From an uncultured Clostridia bacterium (GTDB lineage: Bacteria > Bacillota > Clostridia > Oscillospirales > CAG-272): a stretch of DNA of 6,176 bases. The position numbers and the translations under genes were made by a program. Numbering within the stretch: position 1 is the first letter of the stretch; each line of letters starts with the position of its first letter. Below are positions 1 to 6,137 of the stretch, in pieces. The stretch lies in the NCBI GenBank assembly GCA_904501765.1, contig CAJGCM010000128.1:1-6176 (forward strand). Direction: 5' to 3'. The notes beneath the pieces were generated by a model. The model saw nothing but the letters and a program-made list of their open reading frames with translations. It was not told where the DNA came from and did no database searches.

Positions 1-1
1 G

Positions 2-1330
2 AAGGCTCTGCTTTCCCTCATGCACACCCACCCGGACGCGGTTATGCAGGCCGGCATGCTGGAGGGCCTGAATGCTGCCAGCTTCTACATTCCTGCCCAT
101 GCTATCCTTTGGGAGGTTATGGCCGCCCGCTACACGGCAGGCCGGCCAGCCGGGGACGTGGAGGGGCTGCTCTCTGAGCTGTCACTGGCTGGGTACCTTC
201 AGAAGCTCGGCGGGCAGGTTGGCCTCTTTGAAGTCCTCTTCACCTCCCGCTCGTCTCTGCTCCACCTGCAGGAGCGTCTGGGGGAGGTCATGCGTGCCTA
301 CCGCGCTCGCACGTTCATCTTGCGGGCACAGCGTGCTGCCGCCGCCGTGTATGCCGGCGAAGCCCCACAGGACCAGCTGCACCTGCTGGAGGAAGGCAAG
401 GCTAGTGCCACCCCGCTGCTGCCGTTTGCGGCTGCGCTCGACAAGGCTCTTGCCGAACTGGAGGCCGCCGTGAAGCGGCAGGGGGTGCGGGGCGTCTGCT
501 CCGGCTATGCCGAGCTTGACCGCATGCTTGACGGATTTGTGCCGGGCCGCTATTATGTCATCGGAGCCCGCTCCGGCATGGGGAAAACGGCTCTCATGCT
601 CAATCTGGCACTGCACGCTGCCACCACTGAGGAGCCGGAACACCCCGGCACCGTGCTGGTGCTGACCGGTGAAATGCCACCGCAAGACTTGTCTCTTAGA
701 ATGCTGACCATCGAGGCAGAGGAGTCTGCAACCATGCCGCCGAACGTGGACCGCCTCATTTTGAAAGAGAAGAAAAAGAAACTGGCCGCCGCCGCTGTCC
801 GGCTCCAGAATGCACCGGTGCAGTTTCTGGAGGTAGCAGGCTGGACCGTGGAGAAGGTGGTGGCCACGGTGCGGGCGATCTCCCGCACCATGCCGCTAAA
901 AATGGTCCTGCTGGACTACCTGCAGCTGCTCAAGAGTGCTGCGGCCACAGAGGCAGGCTCTGACCGCGTGGGAGAGGTGGCAGCCGTTTCTAATGCTCTG
1001 CGCGACTTCGCCCACGCATCCACCTTCCCGCTGCTGGTGCTGGCTCAAATAAACCGCCAGTACGCGAAGGAGGCGCAGAAGAAACCGGAGACGCTTCCCA
1101 CCGTGGCAGACCTCAAGGGCAGCGGAGACATAGAGCAGGACGCTGACGCTGTTCTGCTGCTGCACCGCCCCGAGAAGTGCCTCCCGCAGAACGCGACACC
1201 GCAAAAGAAGGCAGAGCTTGCAGGCAAGGCATATATTTCCGTGGATAAAAACCGCCACGGGGAAGGTGGGGTCGTTCCTCTGAAATGGCGGGGCTACTGT
1301 CAGAAGTTTGAAGAAACGGGGGAACAGTGA
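2..1330 (+). CDS. dnaB: DnaB-like replicative DNA helicase (5' end outside the window)
   Basis: This is a replicative ring helicase that unwinds DNA ahead of the phage fork using ATP. The reading frame is open to the left edge. The six codons before the first ATG (position 20) continue the typical DnaB N-terminal domain (a KALLSL stretch, then FYIPAH around residue 25), so the true start is upstream of the window. Numbered from the ATG at 20, the N-terminal domain covers about residues 1-100 and the RecA-like motor about 150-436. Visible motor motifs are Walker A GARSGMGKT (182-190), a catalytic-glutamate TGEM (E218), Walker B MVLLDYLQLL with D299, AQINR (342-346), LKGSGDIEQDAD (365-376), and the DKNRHGEGG arginine-finger region (419-427, K420 and R422). 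This motif set is diagnostic of the DnaB family. The stop lies 13 nt before the next gene. No helicase loader is visible here; it could be encoded outside the window. Confidence 0.95.
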   Translation, partial: KALLSLMHTHPDAVMQAGMLEGLNAASFYIPAHAILWEVMAARYTAGRPAGDVEGLLSELSLAGYLQKLGGQVGLFEVLFTSRSSLLHLQERLGEVMRAYRARTFILRAQRAAAAVYAGEAPQDQLHLLEEGKASATPLLPFAAALDKALAELEAAVKRQGVRGVCSGYAELDRMLDGFVPGRYYVIGARSGMGKTALMLNLALHAATTEEPEHPGTVLVLTGEMPPQDLSLRMLTIEAEESATMPPNVDRLILKEKKKKLAAAAVRLQNAPVQFLEVAGWTVEKVVATVRAISRTMPLKMVLLDYLQLLKSAAATEAGSDRVGEVAAVSNALRDFAHASTFPLLVLAQINRQYAKEAQKKPETLPTVADLKGSGDIEQDADAVLLLHRPEKCLPQNATPQKKAELAGKAYISVDKNRHGEGGVVPLKWRGYCQKFEETGEQ

Positions 1331-1343
1331 GCTTTTTAGAGTC

Positions 1344-1796
1344 ATGGAAACTTATAACGACAAATGGGCAGAACACCAGCCGGAGCAACCGGAGGAGCAG
1401 GCCGAGGTCGTACTGCCTGCAGACCTGGACACAGAGCAATTCACTGACCAGCAGCTGCTCTATCTATCTGCTTTCTTTGAGGATTGGCGGGGCAGGCTTG
1501 TCAGGAAACTGGTCTATTTTCTTGCTATGGCATCCGCGTCCGGCCGGGAACGGGCATGTGTTCTAGACTATTTCCTGAACCGCCGGGCATTTAAGGTGCG
1601 CGAGGCTTTCCGGTATTACGGCATATCTCAGAATACCTTTATGAAGGTGAAAAAGGAGTTGCTGCCTCTGCTGGAAGAGAAAAGCAAGACATTGAGGTCG
1701 GTCTTCGAGGTAAAAAAAATGCCCGTGTACAAACAACGCACCGGCAACGGCCAGACCAAAAAGCCTAAACAAAAAGAACTTTTTGAGCATGAATAA
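1344..1796 (+). CDS. hypothetical protein with a putative helix-turn-helix
   Basis: This is a 150-residue protein of unrecognised family. The start chosen is the ATG at 1344, 13 nt after the helicase stop. An in-frame TTG at 1308 would add 12 residues and overlap the helicase, which is less likely; neither start has a clear Shine-Dalgarno sequence. The N-terminal 30 residues are acidic and Gln/Glu/Pro-rich. Residues 35-75 look helical. Residues 84-105 (KVREAFRYYGISQNTFMKVKKEL, read as two segments around YYGIS) have the helix-turn-helix pattern of DNA-binding proteins, with a Gly-Ile-Ser turn. The C-terminal tail is lysine-rich and ends in a short acidic stretch. It overlaps the methyltransferase start by 8 nt, so the two are probably translated together. 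It could be a phage transcriptional regulator or a replication accessory protein; the sequence does not decide. Existence as a gene is well supported by spacing and overlap; the function is not. Confidence 0.75.
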   Translation: METYNDKWAEHQPEQPEEQAEVVLPADLDTEQFTDQQLLYLSAFFEDWRGRLVRKLVYFLAMASASGRERACVLDYFLNRRAFKVREAFRYYGISQNTFMKVKKELLPLLEEKSKTLRSVFEVKKMPVYKQRTGNGQTKKPKQKELFEHE

Positions 1797-2481
1797 TTTA
1801 ATAAACAAAATAATCCATGCAGATTGCATGGAGGTGCTCCGCACGCTGCCGGATAAATGCATTGACCTCGTGCTGACCGACCCGCCCTACGGCATCGGCA
1901 TGGACACCACAGCAGGCTGCTACCACACCAGGAACAACCGCGAGGCTATTGTAAAAAAAGGCTGGGACTCTTCACCCATAGGCTCTGACGTGCTGGAAGA
2001 GCTGCAGAGAGTCTCCCGCCACCAGATTATCTGGGGGGGCAATTATTTTGGCCTGAAGGGTAAGAGCTGGCTCTGCTGGGACAAGGGGGAGGGCTTTATG
2101 GGCCGGAGCTATGGAGAGCACGAGCTTGCTTGGACTTCCCATGACCGCCCCGCCCGCATTTTCAAATATGACCCGCTGGCAGCAGGGGCTTACCATGGGA
2201 AGATACACCCCACGCAAAAGCCGCTCGCGCTGTGGGAATGGTGCATGAGAAACTACTCAGAGCCGGGGGACATCATACTGGACCCCTTCAGCGGCAGCGG
2301 TACCACAGCAATCGCCGCCCACCGGCTCGGCCGGAGATTTATCTGCATTGAGAAAGATGCAGACTATTATGACGCCTCTGAGGAGAGACTCCACCGGGAA
2401 CGGCAACAGCTCCAGCTGCCCGGCCTGCTGGCAGGACCGGAACCGCAGCAGGGTAACCTGTGGGAAAGGAGGGGGAACTAA
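1789..2481 (+). CDS. DNA methyltransferase, beta-class (N6-adenine or N4-cytosine)
   Basis: This enzyme transfers a methyl group from S-adenosylmethionine to an exocyclic amino group of a base in DNA. The ATG at 1789 overlaps the previous stop by 8 nt and gives 230 residues; an in-frame TTG two codons upstream is less likely. Motif IV DPPYG is at residues 31-35, before the AdoMet-binding motif I DPFSGSGTT at 165-173, which is the beta-class order. Between them are the family-typical segments IIWGGNYFG (80-88), WDKG (97-100) and EHELAWTS (110-117), and HPTQKP (140-145) leads into motif I. CIEKD (186-190) fits motif II. DPPY is found in both N6-adenine and N4-cytosine enzymes, so the base is not settled, although the WGGNYF/WDKG/AWTS pattern is common in phage adenine methyltransferases. 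The target-recognition segment is short. No restriction endonuclease is adjacent, so it looks like an orphan enzyme that may protect phage DNA or regulate its expression. Confidence 0.93.
   Translation: MNNLINKIIHADCMEVLRTLPDKCIDLVLTDPPYGIGMDTTAGCYHTRNNREAIVKKGWDSSPIGSDVLEELQRVSRHQIIWGGNYFGLKGKSWLCWDKGEGFMGRSYGEHELAWTSHDRPARIFKYDPLAAGAYHGKIHPTQKPLALWEWCMRNYSEPGDIILDPFSGSGTTAIAAHRLGRRFICIEKDADYYDASEERLHRERQQLQLPGLLAGPEPQQGNLWERRGN
2466..2472 (+). promoter_or_regulatory. strong Shine-Dalgarno site for the putative glycosyltransferase gene
   Basis: AAGGAGG lies 8 nt before the ATG at 2481. It is the only textbook ribosome-binding site in the window. It fixes the start at 2481 rather than at the in-frame GTG at 2460, which lies upstream of the site. 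It sits inside the last codons of the methyltransferase gene, so the downstream gene can be initiated independently of translational coupling. Confidence 0.85.
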
Positions 2482-3254
2482 TGAGCACAGCCATGCAACC
2501 GGAACCGCTGCCGCTGGTGTTCTGCTGCTTCACCTGCCGCAGAGACGAGGCTCTGCTGCCGCTGCATTATGCCGCCATTCAGCTTGCTAGCCCCGGTGCT
2601 CCCGTGGTGTATGCTGTAGACGCTGCAGAGCAGGACATGGTGCTGCCTTCCGGCAGCAGGCTGCTGGTGACCACATGGGATCGCAAGGGTAACCTCATAG
2701 GGCAGCAGGCTCTCGTGGGTATACTCCGCGCCCTCAAGCAGGTGGCAGAGGATTATAACGCCGTGCCGGTTAAAATTGACTCTGACATCATGCTTGCCGG
2801 CATTGATTGGCTTAGAGCCATACGTTTCAGGGAGCTCGGCATGGTGGGAGTTTGCCCGGGTCAGCTGTTCTGTGCCTCGGGGGCATGCTATGCTCTGCAG
2901 AGGGGCACCATAGAGGCGGCTCTGGCCTATATTGCCAGCGGATTTTACTTTGACGCGGCAGGCATCCGAGTGGAAGATGAAACCATCAGCATGCTTGCCG
3001 CGCTGGTGAATCCTCCAGGCAGGGTGTTGTTTTACCAGTACGCCTACCCTCACACCGTGCTAGCCTCCATATTTAAACCAGAGCACTTTACAGACGCGAC
3101 TCCGCTGCAGAAGGTGCAGGCGTGGGTGGATTGTGGGGACCGAAAAATGCTTAATCAGACTTTTTGCCAAAATCGGCCAAAAGAGGCCATAAAACGGGAG
3201 GCAATGGAGCGGACTCTGGAGGTGCTGAAAAATAAGGCCAGAACAGACGCTTGA
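2481..3254 (+). CDS. putative GT-A-fold glycosyltransferase-like protein
   Basis: This is a 257-residue protein starting at the ATG of a TAATG stop/start overlap with the methyltransferase. An early hydrophobic strand, PLVFCCFTC (10-18), is followed by a helix and a second strand, APVVYAVD (40-47), as in a nucleotide-sugar-binding Rossmann-like half. KIDSDIML (98-105) carries a D-x-D motif (D100, D102), the usual metal/nucleotide-sugar ligand. SGACYALQRG (133-142) matches the acceptor-side GA..A..R pattern, and VEDETIS (164-170) gives the ED/EDE signature that often holds the catalytic base. Their order and spacing fit a GT-A glycosyltransferase, but I do not recognise the specific family. 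No signal peptide or membrane segment is evident, so it probably acts in the cytoplasm. Possible acceptors are DNA bases, a phage protein or a host surface glycan. Being linked to a DNA methyltransferase makes DNA modification worth considering, but nothing in the sequence shows it. The C-terminal 50 residues are basic and helical. Confidence 0.7.
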   Translation: MSTAMQPEPLPLVFCCFTCRRDEALLPLHYAAIQLASPGAPVVYAVDAAEQDMVLPSGSRLLVTTWDRKGNLIGQQALVGILRALKQVAEDYNAVPVKIDSDIMLAGIDWLRAIRFRELGMVGVCPGQLFCASGACYALQRGTIEAALAYIASGFYFDAAGIRVEDETISMLAALVNPPGRVLFYQYAYPHTVLASIFKPEHFTDATPLQKVQAWVDCGDRKMLNQTFCQNRPKEAIKREAMERTLEVLKNKARTDA

Positions 3255-3265
3255 CTTGGCAAGCG
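3248..3265. promoter_or_regulatory. inverted repeat at the gene end, possible operator or weak hairpin
   Basis: CGCTTG (3248-3253) and CAAGCG (3260-3265) form a perfect 6-bp inverted repeat around a 6-nt centre, ACTTGG. It spans the stop codon of the glycosyltransferase-like gene (3252-3254) and overlaps the candidate -35 box TTGACT. There is no immediate T run after it, so it is a poor intrinsic terminator. A protein-binding operator is an alternative. The symmetry is seen directly; the role is inferred. Confidence 0.4.
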
Positions 3266-3281
3266 CGTAAGGTGTTATAAA
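3251..3281 (+). promoter_or_regulatory. candidate sigma70-like promoter before the packaging genes
   Basis: TTGACT (3251-3256) resembles a -35 box and TATAAA (3276-3281) a -10 box, with a 19-nt spacer. Reading the -10 as TTATAA (3275-3280) gives 18 nt. The spacing is slightly long and the -10 departs from TATAAT at its last base, so this is a moderate match. It is well placed to start the terminase and head operon after the last gene of the left cluster. If the host does not use this consensus, the match could be chance. Confidence 0.4.
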
Positions 3282-3325
3282 ATAGCGAGTTATGAAAAAG
3301 AAAATCACGCGTACAAAATCCCGCA

Positions 3326-3372
3326 GGGGGGAGGGGGGTAAGGAATCTTTTTCTCGAGGCCTCGGCTCCCCC
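3326..3372. other. G-tract, palindrome and C-tract cluster upstream of the terminase genes
   Basis: Two six-G runs separated by one A (3326-3338) are followed by the perfect 10-bp palindrome CGAGGCCTCG (3355-3364) and a C run. GGGGGAG (3327-3333) can pair with CTCCCCC (3366-3372), enclosing the palindrome in a 32-nt loop. The position, 69-115 nt before the small terminase start, is where many lambda-like phages carry their packaging recognition or cutting site. I see no tRNA and no convincing terminator here. The symmetry is visible; a cos/pac role is a hypothesis. Confidence 0.3.
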
Positions 3373-3440
3373 GCGCCTTTCCCGCCGCCTGCACCCTTTT
3401 TCGTATCTATTTTTCTAAATAATTAAGAAAACATAATTAA

Positions 3441-4067
3441 ATGTCAAGAGCTCTGGCAGGGGACGAGGTACGCCTTTATGCGGAGGCCTGCGGCATTAGC
3501 CGACAAGCCGCCAGAAACCGCATAAAACGCGGCCATGCGTCATGGGTGGAGTGGCAGGCCAGCCATGAGCGAAAAGCCCCGCCGGCGGCCTCTGAGAGCC
3601 TTGGGGAGAGAGTGCTTGACCGCTACACCGCCATGGCAGAGCGAGCCCACCGGCAGCTGCTCCAGGCTCAAGGGCATGTGGACAACCTCCTGCAGGGCGG
3701 CAGGGCCGAGGAGCTCCGCATTTATGTGCAGGCTGTGGAGAGCTTGACAGAGCTCTATAATGACGCACAGCAGAAGAAGAGAGCCGCAGAGGTTATGGAG
3801 GGCCTGCTGCTCCCTGCTGAAGTCATAGACGAATACAAGCAGGCATTCTATCCTAAAATAGCCGCCAGTCTGCAGGAGCTGGGGCAGGCCGTGGAGAGCC
3901 TTCTGCCGCAGCACATGCGGGCAGACTTCGCCTCCGCTTGGGAGCAGTGTCTACCTGGACACTTTGCCACCTTGAGGGAGGCCGAGGCTGGGCTGGAGGG
4001 GGTAACCCTGGCAGCAGTGGAGGCAGGCAGGAAGCTCCTCAAAAAACAGCGTAAAACAGAGCTATGA
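3441..4067 (+). CDS. terminase small subunit-like protein
   Basis: This is a 208-residue protein, probably the small terminase subunit that recognises phage DNA and hands it to the large subunit for packaging. Residues about 8-38 (from DEVRLYAEACGIS through RQAARNRIKRG) look like a helix-turn-helix or winged-helix DNA-binding segment, as in lambda Nu1-type proteins. A charged Ala/Pro linker (45-52) follows. Long helices rich in Ala, Glu, Gln and Arg span about 53-120, suited to oligomerisation. The C-terminal part (LLPAEVIDEYKQAF, 122-135, then a second helical block ending in a basic tail) resembles the region contacting the large subunit. The ATG at 3441 follows an A/T-rich leader without a Shine-Dalgarno sequence. 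The stop overlaps the large terminase start by 4 nt (ATGA), and this linkage is the strongest evidence for the assignment. Small terminases diverge quickly, so the family match is from pattern and context. Confidence 0.8.
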   Translation: MSRALAGDEVRLYAEACGISRQAARNRIKRGHASWVEWQASHERKAPPAASESLGERVLDRYTAMAERAHRQLLQAQGHVDNLLQGGRAEELRIYVQAVESLTELYNDAQQKKRAAEVMEGLLLPAEVIDEYKQAFYPKIAASLQELGQAVESLLPQHMRADFASAWEQCLPGHFATLREAEAGLEGVTLAAVEAGRKLLKKQRKTEL

Positions 4068-5806
4068 ACCGCGCCGACCTTTTAACTTATGACCTGCTGC
4101 AGGAGCCCGCCGACAAATGGCTGGAGCTGCATGTGTACCTCTCCAGAGACTCCTCTGCAAATGCACCCGGCAGGCTCTCTCTCAACCGCCAGCCTTGGGC
4201 ACGGCAGATACTCCGCACCATAAGAGACCCGCACAGCAGGGAGGTCTACATGGTCATGGGTGCGCAGACAGGCAAGACCACCCTCATGCTCCTGACATGG
4301 ATGCTCTTTGCCCGCTTCTTCCCGCAGCCGTGCCTCATTGGTCTCTCTACGGACCCGCTGGCCGACCGCCTTGTCAACTTGCGGCTAAAGCCCATGCTCC
4401 GCGATAATCCTGATTGGGGGAGACTGCTGCCGCCTGCGAACAAGGGGAAGAGCAATATGGTGCTGTTTCCTGGCATGCCCACCTTTTACACCGGAGCCCG
4501 CACGCCGGACAAGCTGGCATCTTTTCCAGCTCCCCTGCTGCTGCTTGACGAGGTGAGCAAATGGCAGAGCGGCTCTAAACGGGAGGCGCATCCCTTCCTC
4601 TTGGTAAAAGAGCGAGTTAAATCTTTCGCGCGGCACAAAATAGTATGCTCTTCCACGCCTACAGTCAAGGAAGATGCTTTCTACCAGGGCTACTGGCACA
4701 GCAGCCGCGAGCACTACTTCATGCCATGCCCACACTGCGGGGCGTTTATTCCTTTTGAGTTTTCTAGTGCCACCGTCCGCTGGACTCCAGGCGGCACGCT
4801 TGACGATGTGCGCCGCTCTGCCCATTACGTCTGCCCGCAGTGCTCCGGGGAGATATGGGACAGAGACAAGGCCAGAATGATGCAGGCAGGCAGGTGGGAG
4901 GCGGAGAATGCGGAAGCTCCTGCAGGCGTGCATGGCTACCACGTCAACAGCCTATATTCTCCCTATGTTTCTTTTGGTGATGTGGCAGTGGAGTTCGTGA
5001 AGGCCAACGCCTCAGTGATTAAGACCGAGGCTCTGAGAAACTTCTATAATTCATGGCTTGCCCTGCCGTGGGAGGTGGTGGTGAAGAGGCTTTCACAGAA
5101 AACAATCCGCGAGCTTGTCTCCGGTAACGGCGCTTTCATTAAAGGCTCCTTGCCTGCCGCCCCGCTGCGGTACATTGTGGCGGGTATGGACCCCGGTGTG
5201 GATGGCTGTAACTATGTGACCTGCGCCGTGGAGGTCCTGCCGGGGCTCGATGGCGTCAAGCTCCATGTTCTGGACTGGGGCAAGTTAGCAGGCAACCGGA
5301 CCACAGAGACAGGGGAAGGGCCGGGGAGCTTTGCGCTCTCTAAGAAATACGGAGAGGAGCAGATTGACGTTGTATTCATTGACTCCGGCTATTCAACCGC
5401 CGACATATACGCAGAGTGTGCAGCTTTTCCTCCGGAGTTTTTGAACCCTTGCAAGGGCACCACCGCCGCCCATGGCGTGTGTGGACATTCCCGCATTGCT
5501 TCCCACCCCGACCTGCAGCTTGCTACCTACAATGACACCGCGCTAAAAACTGCTCTCGAAAACATGAAGCAGGAAAAAAAGATTGTGCTCCCCTGTGACG
5601 TTGACGAGGATTTTATTCACGGCATTTCCGGACAGGAGCTCAAGGAAAATGCCAGAGGGGAAAGGCGCTGGAAGGAGCTCAAGGATGACCACTATAACGA
5701 CTGCCTAAAGCTCTGCCTGCTCTCCACATGGTACCTCCTGCAGGATGTTTATTTTACCGACCGCGCCGCGCTGGAAGAGGAGCTGGGGGCAGGCCCGCCT
5801 CTCTGA
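4064..5806 (+). CDS. phage terminase large subunit, GpA family
   Basis: This is the motor and nuclease of DNA packaging: it cuts concatemeric phage DNA and pumps it through the portal into the procapsid with ATP. At 580 residues it is somewhat shorter than lambda gpA (641). The ATPase domain has a deviant Walker A, GAQTGKT (66-72), Walker B LLLLDE (158-163, D162 and E163) and the coupling motif CSSTPT (195-200). A zinc ribbon follows, with CPHC (C222, C225) and CPQC (C257, C260), then the GpA-typical GVHGYHVNSLYSP (289-300 region). The nuclease domain shows the acidic residues expected of an RNase H-like fold: D376 in AGMDPG, D440 in FIDSG and D546 in DDHYNDC. All motifs are intact, arguing for a functional enzyme. 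The start overlaps the small subunit stop by 4 nt, implying translational coupling and co-assembly. The gpA type suggests cos-type or closely related packaging, though headful packaging cannot be excluded. Confidence 0.97.
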   Translation: MNRADLLTYDLLQEPADKWLELHVYLSRDSSANAPGRLSLNRQPWARQILRTIRDPHSREVYMVMGAQTGKTTLMLLTWMLFARFFPQPCLIGLSTDPLADRLVNLRLKPMLRDNPDWGRLLPPANKGKSNMVLFPGMPTFYTGARTPDKLASFPAPLLLLDEVSKWQSGSKREAHPFLLVKERVKSFARHKIVCSSTPTVKEDAFYQGYWHSSREHYFMPCPHCGAFIPFEFSSATVRWTPGGTLDDVRRSAHYVCPQCSGEIWDRDKARMMQAGRWEAENAEAPAGVHGYHVNSLYSPYVSFGDVAVEFVKANASVIKTEALRNFYNSWLALPWEVVVKRLSQKTIRELVSGNGAFIKGSLPAAPLRYIVAGMDPGVDGCNYVTCAVEVLPGLDGVKLHVLDWGKLAGNRTTETGEGPGSFALSKKYGEEQIDVVFIDSGYSTADIYAECAAFPPEFLNPCKGTTAAHGVCGHSRIASHPDLQLATYNDTALKTALENMKQEKKIVLPCDVDEDFIHGISGQELKENARGERRWKELKDDHYNDCLKLCLLSTWYLLQDVYFTDRAALEEELGAGPPL

Positions 5807-5829
5807 GCGGAACAGCGCCGCCTTTATAA

Positions 5830-6111
5830 ATGAAATTGACGTTTACCATAATTGAGGCGGTGGCAGACATCTTCCCCTCCGTTGAAGCATTGCAGGCCGC
5901 ACGAGACGCGGCAGTGCAGGCCATGCTGCAGAACCCCGACCAAATTGTGACCGCCGCCACCGGAGCCGGTGCATCATACACTAAACGCATCAATGCCACA
6001 CCGGCCGAGCTGGTGGAGTTGTACTCCATGGCTCTGCGCTATAAGCAGGGCCTGCCGCTGGAGAGCGGGCAGACGCAAGTAAACAATGTTATGGTGTTCT
6101 GGCCTTTTTAA
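5830..6111 (+). CDS. small head protein, possible gpW-like head-tail joining protein
   Basis: This 93-residue protein starts 23 nt after the large terminase stop, behind an A/T-rich CTTTATAA leader with no Shine-Dalgarno sequence. In lambda the gene directly after the large terminase (A) is W, which stabilises the filled head and forms the tail attachment site. The order here is the same. The sequence fits loosely: an N-terminal helix with ALQAARDAAVQAML (19-32), a short Gly/Ala/Thr hairpin-like segment reaching SYTKR (49-53), then a second helix from ATPAELVELYSMALRY (56-71). This helix-hairpin-helix arrangement resembles gpW, but lambda gpW is only about 68 residues; the extra length is at both ends, and the C-terminus ends in hydrophobic VMVFWPF. 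No signal peptide or transmembrane segment is seen. If not gpW-like, it is an uncharacterised small head-module protein. Confidence 0.65.
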   Translation: MKLTFTIIEAVADIFPSVEALQAARDAAVQAMLQNPDQIVTAATGAGASYTKRINATPAELVELYSMALRYKQGLPLESGQTQVNNVMVFWPF

Positions 6112-6137
6112 TTTTCAACCTGTAACTGTTTAAGAGA

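Noticed and set aside
1308..1343. Upstream TTG start for the helix-turn-helix-like protein
   Set aside because: It would overlap the helicase end by 23 nt with a rare start codon and no ribosome-binding site; the ATG at 1344 is simpler.
2460..2480. Upstream GTG start for the glycosyltransferase-like protein
   Set aside because: The strong AAGGAGG lies downstream of this GTG and at ideal distance from the ATG at 2481, so the GTG is not the start.
2478..3053. Long antisense open frame opposite the glycosyltransferase-like gene
   Set aside because: It lacks recognisable motifs, runs against a motif-bearing gene and against the direction of every other gene. GC-rich coding DNA commonly leaves such antisense frames open.
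3248..3290. Intrinsic terminator after the glycosyltransferase-like gene
   Set aside because: The 6-bp hairpin is not followed by a T run; the next bases are GCGTAAGG. An operator role fits better, though weak termination cannot be ruled out.
3292..3426. Short open frame of 44 codons starting MKKKITRTKS in the intergenic region
   Set aside because: It has no ribosome-binding site, and the product is low-complexity Gly/Pro/Phe dictated by the G- and C-tracts. It reads better as non-coding leader or packaging region.
4385..4942. Antisense open frame of 185 codons inside the large terminase
   Set aside because: It lies opposite well-conserved ATPase and zinc-ribbon coding sequence and has no start signal or recognisable domain.
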